Source: Forficula auricularia (lineage: Eukaryota; Arthropoda; Insecta; Dermaptera; Forficulidae). From it: a stretch of 64,000 nucleotides of DNA. A program made the position numbers and the translations under genes. The notes below the pieces were generated by a model, which did no database searches, was not told the DNA's origin, and worked only from the letters and a program-made list of their open reading frames with translations. Shown piece by piece: positions 31,774 through 40,842 of the stretch (position 1 is the first letter of the stretch; each line of letters opens with the position of its first letter). The stretch lies in contig JALMQS010000153.1 in NCBI GenBank assembly GCA_024734495.1, positions 11,923,548 to 11,987,547 on the forward strand, in the 5' to 3' direction.

Positions 31774-32705
31774 TTAGGTTGATGCATAATTATGGAACGT
31801 TGTATTGGCTCGTTTTTCTTTAGCCAAAAATGGCGTTTTGTTTATTTTTTTTATAAAAACAATCTTCTCTATTTATAGTTAATAAAAATGCGTGTCGAAA
31901 ACCATATTCATATTCGTCATATTATGCTCTACCACTTCGAGAAAGGATGGAAGGCAGCACAGTCATTTCGCGATCTCAACGAACTTTTTGGGGAAGGAAC
32001 AATGATAGTGCAGTACGGAAGTGGTTTGCCCTTTTCAAATCAGGTGACACTAGTTTGGAAGATAAAGAAGGAAGAGGTCGGCCATCGGATTTTGATGATC
32101 AGGCACTTCTGACAGCCGTGGAAGAGGATGAAAGCCTTACAATACGAATGCTGGCTACAGACTTCAATGTCGACCAATCAACGATCGTTCGATGCCTCAA
32201 AAAGCTTGGCAAGGTATGGAAATTGGCTGGATTTGTCCCCCACGAACTCTCCGACAACAACAAGGCTGATCGAGGCGAAAAGACCGCGCAAAAAGAACCA
32301 CATCGTGTTCCATCACGATAACGCACGTCCACATGTTGAGCGCCGGGTCGTCGAATTCATCGCCAACAAGGGCTGGGATCTACTGCCACATCCGCCGTAC
32401 TCACCGACCGAAGCACCGACGGACTATCACATCAACCGCTCTTTGAAAAACTGGCAAAAGACTAAGATCTACGACGATTTGGATGACTTGGTGGCCGATG
32501 TCAAAGCGTGGATTGGCTCCAAGAATCGTGACTTCTTCGCCCGTGGAATCGACCGACTGCCAAGCAAATGGGAAGCAGTCATTGAAGTAGATGGTGAATA
32601 CGTTCCCGAATAATCATTTAAACATTTTTTTGTTAAATTTTATTATTGTTTTTTGCTTAATAAAACTATTTTTAAAAAACGTTCCATAATTATGCATCAA
32701 CCTAA
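31774..32705 (+). mobile_element. Deleted mariner, 932 bp
   Basis: Perfect 28-bp terminal inverted repeats (ttaggttgatgcataatt...) at 31774-31801 and 32678-32705, with TA duplicated on both sides (31772-31773 and 32706-32707). Full mariners are about 1.3 kb, so about 0.35-0.4 kb is missing. The target site lies inside the stem III palindrome of the R1 hammerhead-like motif. Confidence 0.93.
31888..32613 (+). pseudogene. Mariner transposase, frameshifted and deleted
   Basis: Three frames in succession read MRVENHIHIRHIMLYHF, then VRKWFALFKSGDTSLED, EGRGRPSDFDD, IRMLATDFNVDQSTIV, LAGFVPHELSDNNKAD, then NHIVFHHDNARPHVE, LLPHPPYSPTEAPTDYH and LPSKWEAVIEVDGEY. The HTH regions and the second and third Asp of the DD34D triad are present. 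The block with the first catalytic Asp (TGDE) is deleted between HELSDNNK and the FHHDNARPH region. Non-autonomous. Confidence 0.88.
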
Positions 32706-32739
32706 TATTTCGAGCCCTTAACTCATCATCATCAGGAGA

Positions 32740-32821
32740 CATGCGCCGATCCAGGGGGGGGGGGTGGGGGGGGCCCCCCCCCCCCCCCCCCCTCCAAAAC
32801 AGAGGTCTGGATCCGCGCCTG
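32740..32821. mobile_element. 82-bp MITE with G/C-run core
   Basis: Ends catgcgccgatccagg and ctggatccgcgcctg are inverted, and the flanking 8-bp duplication is tcaggaga / tcagaaga (7 of 8). The core is a run of G followed by a run of C, able to form a hairpin or quadruplex. Its ends resemble the 391-bp MITE at 47539. Confidence 0.7.
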
Positions 32822-32839
32822 TCAGAAGAACATTGACAA

Positions 32840-32881
32840 TTTCTCCTGATGATGAGTTAAGGGCTCGAAATATATAGAGTA
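32840..32881 (+). ncRNA. Hammerhead-like motif (family R1, plus copy)
   Basis: ttctc CTGATGA, T, stem GAG, loop, stem CTC, GAAA, tatata, gag. The core is exact and stem I (ctc/gag) pairs. It is the head-to-head partner of the mariner-split minus copy at 32706-32745. Confidence 0.55.
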
Positions 32882-32994
32882 AACTTAAAAAAATGTTTGG
32901 AAATTATCAAATAACTCCTAAAGTATTAACTAGATAGATAGTTGTAGAGGATGTGATTTCTGACAACTTTTGTTTAAAGTAATTCCAAAAAACA

Positions 32995-33280
32995 CACAAA
33001 AAGGGGGGAGACTGTCAAGAAATGAAAATTCTAGCCCTTTGAACCAAATTCAATAAAAATTTCTATACATATTCTATATACCCCCAGAAGACTAGAAATG
33101 CAAAAACTTGCCACCCAAAATGGGGGGGGGGGGGGTCAAATAATTAAAATTCCAAGCCTTTGGGTCAAACTAGACCAAATTTTGTATTCCTAATCTGTAG
33201 GCCTCCAGAAGACTAGAAATGACAAAACTAGCCACCCAAAATCTGTGGCAGGGGGTTCGAAAAATAAAAATTCTAGGCCA
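32995..33280 (-). repeat. Family R4 tandem units
   Basis: Two to three diverged units on the minus strand with gcatttctagtcttctgg, caaaatttggt and a G run at 33122. They abut the hAT end at 33281. Confidence 0.65.
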
Positions 33281-33335
33281 CATTCAATGCTGTGCTGGGC
33301 TGCATGCCTGCGTGTTGAACAGCCCTGCTTTGATG
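33281..33335 (-). mobile_element. hAT terminal fragment
   Basis: On the minus strand, cagggctgttcaacac followed by cagcccagcacagcattg and aatgtggcc resembles the terminal part of hAT (Charlie-like) elements. Only one end is present and it is truncated against family R4. Confidence 0.45.
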
Positions 33336-33789
33336 GTTCTCCTACAGCAGCTATTGATAACTTCATGTGCATATTCATGCAATCATTTTAACAACATAAG
33401 AATTAGTTAAAATAACTAATAGGTTTCATATAAATGAATAAAAAAAAATGTAACAATAATTTTTATAGGTAACAGCTGAAACTGAGTCATTTAATTACAT
33501 CGATCAAATGTTTATGGTTTGAAGGATCATCTAGCATATTTCCCACACATAATTTTATTTTTGAAAAGACTCTTCGATTGGGTTTATCATATGAGAATAT
33601 GGTAGCAAAAATATAGAACATGCCTTGTCTAATCACCAAAATCACGAACTTCCTGTTGTTGGGACAAAGCTTAACTTACTAGACTTGTTCCAAATTATCA
33701 TATTACGAATTCGAAAGATATTTCCGAAAAAATTATAAACAAAAGATTATAGATGAATGTATAGACGAATTATAGGTCCTAGTTTGTAC

Positions 33790-34159
33790 AAAAAACAAAC
33801 AAACGAGACAGGAATGCATCAAAATTAACCAGGAAAACCTAGAAGGAGTCAAGGAATTCCGCTACCTAGGAAGTAAAATAACATGGGAAAGGAGGGGCGA
33901 AAACGAAATTAAATCAAGAATTGCCCAAGAAAAAATGGGGTTTAATTCAAAATAAAAACTACTATGATCCTCCTCAATCAGCTTAGAAAACAGCAAGATG
34001 CTATTGAAGACATGAATATGTATGGAGCATAGCCATGTACGGGTGTGAAAACTGGACAATTAGAGAAGCGGAGAGAAATAGATTAGAGGCTTTCGAAATG
34101 TGGTGCTAAAGAAAAATGATGAATATCAATTGGATGGATAAAATTACAAATGACTAAGT
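33790..34159 (+). pseudogene. RTE/BovB-like LINE RT fragment
   Basis: With frameshifts and stops it reads QECIKINQENLEGVKEF, RYLGSKITWERRGENEI, KSRIAQEKMGFNSK, MYGCENWTIREAERN-type sequence, RLEAFEMWC and ISWMDKITND. These are the late RT-domain and connector motifs of RTE/BovB LINEs. The fragment runs into the assembly gap. Confidence 0.75.
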
Positions 34160-34259
34160 NNNNNNNNNNNNNNNNNNNNNNNNNNNNNNNNNNNNNNNNN
34201 NNNNNNNNNNNNNNNNNNNNNNNNNNNNNNNNNNNNNNNNNNNNNNNNNNNNNNNNNNN
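34160..34259. other. Assembly gap (100 N)
   Basis: Exactly 100 unknown bases, a usual placeholder for a gap of unknown size. The plus-strand RTE-like LINE enters on the left, and RTE-like tail sequence in the opposite orientation leaves on the right. The missing sequence therefore probably contains repeats and possibly the missing peroxidasin VWC exon. Confidence 0.98.
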
Positions 34260-34600
34260 ATTCCACGCTCCGACTCGTAGAAAGTCATTATTTATTTTTC
34301 CCTTTATGATGGTCTCTCCTCGGGTAGCCCCTTCCCGGAGATCCGAACGAGGGGCTAGTTTACCTCCGAATTCTTTACTCGAAGAGAAATCGTCATGTTG
34401 CATATTCTCGGGATTTGTAATGTGGTGGTTTCCCGTTGCCTTCCACATGTTGAAGAGAAGAAAAATGAAAAAGGAAATCAACTCCTAGCCCTCGAAAACC
34501 TAATAGCGTCGGAGTCGGTAAAAAAAAAAAACAAGAGTTGGCCAAGGGAGGCCGTATAGGAGAGAAAAGAGAAGCCTGACACAAGTAAGTGGAAGCAATG
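34260..34600 (-). repeat. RTE 3' region or RTE-tailed SINE
   Basis: On the minus strand it contains ggaaggcaacgggaaacca, tcccgagaatatgcaac and gatctccgggaaggggc. These resemble RTE/BovB-type LINE 3' UTRs and the SINEs that copy them. An A/T-rich tract of about 12 bases lies at 34519. The orientation is opposite to the LINE fragment left of the gap. Confidence 0.55.
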
Positions 34601-34752
34601 TCAGACTTAGCTCGGATAACCCCGTGGTCGCAATCCACGTACTCATCAGAAATGAGTTCCTTATGATCATTATTATTCAATAATTAAGTTGAATGATTGT
34701 TAAAAATAATTATTAGAATTTTTTTTGAGATCTAATTGAATTAATATTTTTT

Positions 34753-35134
34753 GGTACTTACGTATTAACGCCACCGCAGCCACAGATTTGGCGGCTTTTA
34801 AACTTCGCCAATCTACACCCAAAAATCTTGAGATAATTCATAAAATAGAATAAATCAGCTCCCCTCTGTCAAAAAACAACTTGAATAGATTCGGTTTTTG
34901 ATCTCGGTTCGATTAGATTAAAAATGCGTTCTCAAACAAACCTTGCGGTGGCGTTAATGTACCCGCATTTTTTATCTAATCGAAATCATAAACCGAATCT
35001 ATTCAAGTTGTTTTCCGACAGAGGTGAACTGATTTATTCTATTTTATGATTCATCTCAAAAATCCTAGGTGTAGATGGGAGAAATTTAAAAACCGCCAAA
35101 TCTGCAGCCGCGGCGGCGTTAATACGTAAGTACC
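34753..35134. repeat. 382-bp fold-back element
   Basis: Ends ggtacttacgtattaacg and cgttaatacgtaagtacc are perfect inverted repeats. Arms of about 170 bases continue inward (aacttgaatagattcggtt with its complement; cacctctgtcgg type). The short central loop contains gcggtggcgttaatg. No coding sequence. Confidence 0.8.
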
Positions 35135-35187
35135 TTTTTGATGTCATATAAAAAAAACTATGTATATTATATATATCATTTATTTAT

Positions 35188-35232
35188 TAGAGACTATAGT
35201 TTCGAAAGTTTAACCTTCATCATCAGCCTTTT
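35188..35232 (-). ncRNA. Hammerhead-like motif (ACTATAGT type)
   Basis: Minus strand: aaagg CTGATGA, T, stem GAAGG, loop ttaaa, stem CTTTC, GAAA, palindrome ACTATAGT, C, tct. Core, stem II and the GTC triplet are intact. Stem I pairs weakly (gga/tct with one G-U). It faces the plus copy at 37236. Confidence 0.55.
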
Positions 35233-35501
35233 TTAATTACTAATATTCTATTTGTTATTACTCATTGGTTCAAATACCCGATTGGATTTATGTACAGAAG
35301 GGTAGAGCGAAAATGAATTGATTTTTTAATTTTTGGATTTGCAATCTCTAATAGCGAAATAAAGTTGTGTATCAAGCGGCTATTTAATATACTGTTTTTA
35401 TTTTTTCATAAAAGTTACGTCTTCAAGGGCTCTAGCGGTAATTATAATTTAGAAAAATTACCTCGATTTTCTGTATATACTTTATAGAAAAAATGTTTTA
35501 A

Positions 35502-36225
35502 GGTAGTTGTTCCGCCAAATGGGTTTTCTTAGGATTTTTTTGAAATTTAGAGAGATTATTATTTAAATACTTCTGCATCGATTGGTGGCAAAACGAAATT
35601 TAGGAACAATATAGTTCCGGAGATATTAAATTTCAAAAATAGAGTTTTTCAGACTCTTATACATTGCACTATACGGGATATCGGAAAATTTACATACATA
35701 TTTAATTATAATTAAGAAACCCTTCTTACCATTTTTATAAAAAACTAAACCAACATTAAACAATAACCAATACATATTTTAAGACAATTTTGATTCATAA
35801 TTACAACACAGTTTCTGAAATAATAATGAATGAATAATGAAAAATGTATAAAAAAAAATTTACACTAAAAACAATTTGGCAACAGCACATTTATTTAACC
35901 AGCGAAAGATGTATAGATGCGCTAGATTTTTTCAACATTATAATTTGTATAAGGTGTAACGTAGGCGTTGATTACATTTGTTAAAAAATAACAAAACGAT
36001 TTTTATAGTAATAAATCGACCTTTAAAATCTATTTTATCTGTCATTTTAATATAAAAATATTCAATCTCTTACAATGGTGCCAAATTTGTCAAACGAGCA
36101 CGGGATTTGCTAAAATCGGTACAGAAACAGCAAAAAGTTTTGGGCTTATGAATTATGAATCCTTATTGTCTGTTCTATATACTATAGCATTAACTTTTTG
36201 CTAGTATTGTCGCGAAACAACTACC
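35502..36225 (-). mobile_element. piggyBac-like MITE, copy 2
   Basis: A 724-bp element flanked by TTAA (35498-35501 and 36226-36229), with ends ggtagttgttccgcc and cgcgaaacaactacc. It is an inverted copy of 24214-24943, alignable end to end with scattered substitutions. No ORF of note. Confidence 0.88.
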
Positions 36226-36656
36226 TTAAACATTATCTTTATTCTCAAAAGCAACATTAAACTCTATAAGAAGAAATTTAACGGTTAAAATAACCCTTCT
36301 TCCCTATACAAATCAAATTCATGCCCATAAAATTATCAAAAAGTAATAAAGATAGAGGGGGGGGGGGCGTTCCCAAAAAACGGTGGATGATGGGGGAAAC
36401 AGAAGTCATATTCGGATTCAGGAGGTCATTTTACATAAGAATCAGAACGAATCGTGTCAATTATCGATTTTTTTTTTGAAGAGCAGTGTAAGTAATTTTT
36501 GTAACTTAAAATCTTGCTAGAGCCCTAAAGATGCTGACTAAAATGGCTCAAATTTTATATAACAACAACCAGATATCAGTTACAACTTTTGGTATCCTAT
36601 TACATACAAAAACTAAAATTTTAATTTTTTCGCTCCATTTTAATGTACAGGCGAAA

Positions 36657-37161
36657 ATGTGGGTGGCGAAATTATTATACTCAAATGATTTTTATCAAGT
36701 TAATTTATTTTAAGCAAACTTTTCAAAAAATCTAGTAGTAATCTAGTCTAATCAGCCTTTTGGACTGGCCTTGCAACTCGCCAGACGACCCAATCGAAAA
36801 TGTATGGGCGGCCCTAAAAAAAGAAATTTGCAAAGATGAAATAATTACTAACAAAAGGGACTTGATAGAAAATATTATTAAAGCATGGCACAATATACTT
36901 GCACTTCAAGAAATAGCCACAAAATGCATTCCCAGCATGCCGCAGCATACAAAATGTGATTCGTCGAAAAGGAGGATTCAATAAATATTGAAATTGTATT
37001 TTGAATTATATTTGTATTATTGAATTTGTATTGTCATAAGCTAATAAACCTATAAAGATGACACTTGAAATGAAATTATGAGTTTAATAGTAAGCTAAAC
37101 CCTTAAAAACGTATGAAAGATATACTTTTTCAAATGAGTATAATAATTTGGCCGCCCACTG
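36657..37161 (+). mobile_element. Tc1-like element, internally deleted
   Basis: Terminal inverted repeats of about 30 bp: left gtgggtggcgaaattatt, right inverted aataatttggccgcccac with cactg at the outer end. The interior encodes the tail of a Tc1-type transposase. Full Tc1 elements are about 1.6 kb, so two thirds is missing. No intact TA duplication is visible. Confidence 0.8.
36745..36984 (+). pseudogene. Tc1-like transposase C-terminus
   Basis: Reads LLDWPCNSPDDPIENVWAAL, KKEICKDEIITNKRDLIE, then IIKAWHNIL. DWPxxSPDxxPIENxW includes the last catalytic acidic residue region of Tc1 transposases. N-terminal and central domains are gone. Confidence 0.8.
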
Positions 37162-37235
37162 CAAATTCGTTTTGTTGTTACAGTAAAGTAGTCACTCAAC
37201 AAATATGAGAAACGACAAATAGAATATTTATTATT

Positions 37236-37282
37236 AAAAAGACTGATGATGAAGATGAAATCTTTGAAACTATAGTCTCAAA
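37236..37282 (+). ncRNA. Hammerhead-like motif (ACTATAGT type, plus)
   Basis: aaaga CTGATGA, T, stem GAAGAT, loop gaa, stem ATCTTT, GAAA, ACTATAGT, C, tca. Stem II is 6 bp with one G-U and ACTATAGT is an 8-bp palindrome. The downstream flank (about 37305-37370, tttgcatcaagctgagaac...gatttctctttata) recurs at 43145 and, inverted, at 42650 and 47430. A degenerate second copy follows at 37555-37597. Confidence 0.6.
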
Positions 37283-37698
37283 CTAATAAATTATAATATA
37301 TACTTATACATATTTGTATATTTGCATCAAGCTGAGAACAACCAAATTGATTTCTCTTTATAATCTCTCTGATCTCTCCTTATGATATACATTAGTGTTC
37401 GATGGGGGTTTGGAGGTAAATGAACCAACTGACAAATGAATCTTCATTCAATTGAGTTTTTATGCTCAAGAGAAAAAATAAATAATATATTTATAAGATT
37501 GGATTTCAGAATTCTTCTATAATTATATAAATAAAATATTTTTAAAACAAAGACCGAAGATAAAGACTTCGAAACTATAGTCCTAAACAAATAAAATTAT
37601 AAATAGTCTGCAAAACTTTGCCATCGATTTTTAAACTGTTTTCTTATAAGCTATCGAGCTCAAATTTGTGGATGACAATTTAATGTGGTACAATAATA

Positions 37699-38979
37699 AT
37701 AGGTGAAGTAAAAAGTTCTGATCCTTTTTTCTCTTGATTTCGACGATGAAATTAACATAGGATTTTCCGATTTAGATCAAATATGCGCCGTTTTGTTCAA
37801 TAACTTTTCTCCATTTTGAAGGCAATTTCATAATTCTTCGATTGAAGAAGTCCTCGTCCCTATTGGTAAAAAACTTGACAAGCTCATTTTCACAAGCCTC
37901 TCTTGAGGCCAGTTTTTTACCATCGAGAAAATTTTGTAAATGTTTGAAAAGGTGATAATCGCTTGGTGCCAGGTCTGGGCTATACGGCGGGTGCGATATA
38001 ACCTCCCATCCAAGCTCTCGGAGCTTCTGGCGCGTCGTTAAAGATGTGTGCGCCCTGGCGTTATCTTGGTGGAAAACAACACCCTTCCTATTGGCCAATT
38101 CTGGCCGCTTCTCGTCGATCGCCTGCTTCAATCTTGTCAGTTGTTGACAATATCGGTCCGAATTGAGTGATTGGCCAGATGGGAGTAGCTCATAGTGAAT
38201 GATTCCTCTCCAATTCCACCAAACACACAGTAAAACCTTCTTGGCCGTAAATCCGGGCTTGGCGATCGTTTGGGCCGGTTCACCGTGCTTGGACCACGAT
38301 CTTTTTCGCCTGTTGTTCTCGTATGTGACCCATTTTTCATCGCCAGTCACCATCCGCTTCAAAAATGGGTCGATTTCGTTACGCTTTAGCAAAGAATCGC
38401 AGGCATCAATTCGGTCCAAAAGGTTCTTTTGCGTCAATTCGTGTGGCATCCATACATCGAGCTTCTTCTTGAGACCAGCCTTATGCAAATGGTTCCAAAC
38501 GGATTTCTGGCTAATCTTCAGTTCCTGGGCAATGGAATAAGTGCTCGCATGCCGGTCGGACTCGACAATTTCCATGATTTTATCGACATTTTCGACGATT
38601 GGCCTACCAGAGCGTGTCTCATCTTCGACGTCCATATTACCAGAACGGAATCGTTGGAACCACCACTTTGCTGTTGCATTCGATACTGTATTGGGTCCAT
38701 AAACAGCACACATTTTTTTGGCCGCCTGCCCCGCTTTTTCCCCTTGGTCGTAGTGGTACTGAAGAATGTATCGAATTTTCTCTTTTTTTACCTCCATTTT
38801 GGAACGCTCTAACACACAACTGGCTTCACCAAACACAAAACTCTCAAATAACTTTTTTTAAAGCGTTATGTCACCTTTAAATCGCAGTTTAGAATGACCA
38901 GATGCGACGCATACATCGTGAGATATGGCTCAATAAAATCCATCAAGCGGAAAGGCTCAGAACTTTTTACTTTACCCAT
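37699..38979 (-). mobile_element. Full-length mariner, 1281 bp
   Basis: Imperfect terminal inverted repeats of about 28 bp: left ataggtgaagtaaaaagttc, right, as reverse complement, atgggtaaagtaaaaagtt. TA dinucleotides lie on both sides (37697-37698 and 38980-38981). The length and single intact transposase are those of a complete mariner. Confidence 0.92.
37772..38836 (-). CDS. Mariner transposase, intact 354 codons
   Basis: A DD34D transposase that binds the element's ends and performs cut-and-paste transposition into TA. The N-terminus has the two HTH regions (KKEKIRYILQYHYDQGEKA; TYSIAQELKISQKSVWNHL) and the linker WMPHELTQKN. Catalytic motifs are VTGDEKWVTYENN (first Asp), VVFHQDNARAH (second Asp) and PPYSPDLAPSDYHLFKHL (third Asp, 34 residues later). 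It has no stops or frameshifts. The first 13 residues may be an upstream extension: MEVKKEKIRYIL is the usual start of the family, so the second Met is more likely. The canonical catalytic motifs suggest it could still be active. Nearest in style to Hsmar1/cecropia-type mariners. Confidence 0.95.
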   Translation of the reverse strand: MFGEASCVLERSKMEVKKEKIRYILQYHYDQGEKAGQAAKKMCAVYGPNTVSNATAKWWFQRFRSGNMDVEDETRSGRPIVENVDKIMEIVESDRHASTYSIAQELKISQKSVWNHLHKAGLKKKLDVWMPHELTQKNLLDRIDACDSLLKRNEIDPFLKRMVTGDEKWVTYENNRRKRSWSKHGEPAQTIAKPGFTAKKVLLCVWWNWRGIIHYELLPSGQSLNSDRYCQQLTRLKQAIDEKRPELANRKGVVFHQDNARAHTSLTTRQKLRELGWEVISHPPYSPDLAPSDYHLFKHLQNFLDGKKLASREACENELVKFFTNRDEDFFNRRIMKLPSKWRKVIEQNGAYLI

Positions 38980-39213
38980 TAATAACCAAACTACCAAACA
39001 TGGGGATAAAAGGGAATTGTCTACTATTGAAATTATAGACCCTTTATCAATCCGGGAACAAATTTTACCTAGTTACTCTTAAGGACACTATAAATTTAAT
39101 AAAAACATGGTGCGCCCTTGAAGTAATTATTTTTACATTATTATCTAGAGCGCCTCAAGCTTTTATTATTTGTGATATAAAATTGTAATTTATTAAAGAA
39201 GATTATTTAAAAC

Positions 39214-39718
39214 TTTTTTTGAAAGTTTATATTGGGAAAATAAGGACAAGTTTTTATGTGTGACTTTTTTATTTATCCACCAACGTTTCGTCGACTTTGC
39301 CGACTTCTTCAGGAGCTTCAAATAGTCATGTCACACATTCGTTTAAATTTTCTTATTACCTTCGTTACCATTGAAGGCCATCAGAATACAATTTTCAAAA
39401 GATATTTGGCACATTCACAAAAAACACAATTTTTCTCTTTTTAATAACAACCTTATCAATACAGAACAGAACAGTGTGTTGTTCTGTTCTGTATTGATAA
39501 GATTGTTATTAAAAAGAAAAAAATTGTGTTTTTTGTGAATGTGCCAATATCTTTTGAAAATTGTATTCGATGGCCTTCAATGGTAACGAAAAAATAGAAA
39601 ATTTAAACGAATGTGTGTACATGACTATTTGAAGCCCTGAAGAAAGTCGGCCAAAATCGACGAGACTGTTGGTGGATAAACAAAGTCACACACTTATCAC
39701 CAATATAAACTTTCAAAT
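39214..39718. repeat. 505-bp palindrome with hammerhead-like motif in both arms
   Basis: Arms of about 240 bases (39214-39467 and 39480-39718) match as reverse complements, from gaaagtttatattgg at the outside to ttatcaatacagaacagaac at the centre, with a centre of about 13 bases. The motif is present on the minus strand at about 39270-39312 (CTGAAGA, A, GTCG/CGAC, GAAACGTT). It is present in mutated form on the plus strand at about 39635-39675 (CTGAAGA ... CGAC GAGAC). Confidence 0.85.
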
Positions 39719-39789
39719 TATAAATTAAATTATGGACGGAAATGATAATAATTATTTAAAACTATTTTTATAAACATTTTTTTTATTTC

Positions 39790-40022
39790 CGGTCAAAACG
39801 TTTCGTCAAACTTTGCTCATCATCAGTTCTTGGACTTTCTGCTTTTCCCTTCATTAACATTATTTTCACATTTTTATTATTATTTTTTTAGAATATAACT
39901 ATCATTCACTATTTTATATTTTATATTTTCTATTATAAACTAATTTATATCAAAAATATTTAGGGAAAGAGAAAGTTCAAGAACTAACTGATGATGAGAA
40001 AAACTTTTCGAAGTGACTTCAC
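39790..40022. repeat. Degenerate head-to-head motif pair
   Basis: Minus strand at about 39795-39840 reads aagaa CTGATGA tgagcaaagtttgac GAAACGTTTT. Plus strand at about 39972-40020 reads gttcaagaactaa CTGATGA tgagaaaaacttttc GAAGTG. The outer flanks match as inverted repeats (gaaagt-caagaac). Stem II is poor in both, so they are decayed copies with the same inverted layout as the better pairs. Confidence 0.5.
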
Positions 40023-40223
40023 TAAAGAAAAATTATAAATAAATTGACAAGTTAATTTATTTCTATAAATTAAATAACTAAAAACAATTATAGGAAAACA
40101 TGATTTCATAAAGTAAATTTATCAATAATTATTATTTAATCTCTTGTTTTCTCTAAACGTCTTAACTACATATATCGTACATTAAATTATTTCATATTCC
40201 TATATAATTGTTTTAATTTTTAG

Positions 40224-40436
40224 GCTTTAACAACAGAATCTAGTTCGCATTTTATCGATATTGTCATGAATTAGGCAGCAAATCCGTCCAATCTGATAAT
40301 ATAATTCCACAAGCGAAACGGAAAGGACGACGAATTATATTTTACGGTGATGAAACCTTCTTTAGTCTTTACCCAAATGCTTTCGAATACCATAGTGAGG
40401 GGACCATTTCGTTTTTTGTTTCGGATTTTACTGAGG
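40224..40436 (+). pseudogene. PIGG: PIGG-like exon with one-base frameshift
   Basis: PIGG adds ethanolamine phosphate to the second mannose of GPI anchors in the ER. After ttttaattttag the exon reads ALTTESSSHFIDIVMN, then needs one extra base near 40272 to continue GSKSVQSDNIIPQAKRKG, RRIIFYGDETFFSLYP, NAFEYHSEGTISFFVSDF. Without it the frame hits TAG. Resemblance to PIGG (ALMTGS...GFVDV, KRIVFYGDETW, TSFFVSDYTE) is clear. The frameshift may be a real mutation or an assembly error. Donor gtaaat, phase 1. Confidence 0.8.
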
Positions 40437-40507
40437 GTAAATGAAATAAATATTTAAATTGGTGAATTATTATATTGAAATTTATGACTTTATTGTTTTC
40501 TAGGTAG

Positions 40508-40689
40508 ACATGAATGTTACTCGTAATCTTGAACCAGAAATAATTAGTACAAACGCTGGCTGGGACTGGCTAATATTGCATTTCTTAGGGCTTGATCATA
40601 TCGGACACGTAGATGGACCTCAGAGCCCTTATGTCCCTATTAAACTTCAAGAAATTAATCCGGTTATTCAACAAATACCTACATACAAG
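40508..40689 (+). CDS. PIGG: PIGG-like exon, metal-site region
   Basis: After ttttctaggtag it reads DMNVTRNLEPEIISTN, GWDWLILHFLGLDHIGHVD, GPQSPYVPIKLQEIN and PVIQQIPTYK. LILHxLGLDHIGHxxGPxSP is the PIGG form of the alkaline-phosphatase-superfamily metal site (Asp-His-x-x-His). The acceptor could instead be the upstream tag (one codon earlier, V), which would not match the phase of the previous exon. The donor gtatct is in phase 0. The following GDHGM exon and all transmembrane exons were not found downstream. Confidence 0.85.
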
Positions 40690-40842
40690 GTATCTATAAT
40701 TAAAACTTTGACTTCAACTTATTTTCTAACGAATTATTAAAAACCGTAACACATAGATTTTTTTAAAACTAATAATTCTGATGTGTGCATCCACTTGACT
40801 TTACCATACAACCTGGTCCCTCACTTATATTTAATATTTAAT

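Larger units (their letters stand above)
31655..32890 (-). repeat. Family R1 copy split by nested insertions
   Basis: The minus-strand R1 repeat starts at tttagggaacgccgtgttgg (31660), passes gtttcac/gtgaaac and reaches tactctatata. There it is interrupted by a mariner and continues at 32706 as tatttcgagcccttaactc. Past an 82-bp MITE, the plus-strand half (32830-32890) completes a head-to-head pair. Removing both inserts restores a near-palindrome around atcaggagaag. Confidence 0.75.

Noticed and set aside
33281..33410. Cys-containing frame IQCCAGLHACVLNSPAL as the missing VWC exon
   Set aside because: Cysteine spacing does not fit VWC, and the minus strand matches a hAT terminus better. No suitable acceptor in phase 0.
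38137..38880. Several open frames of 60-127 codons opposite and out of frame to the mariner transposase
   Set aside because: Shadow frames of the intact transposase gene.
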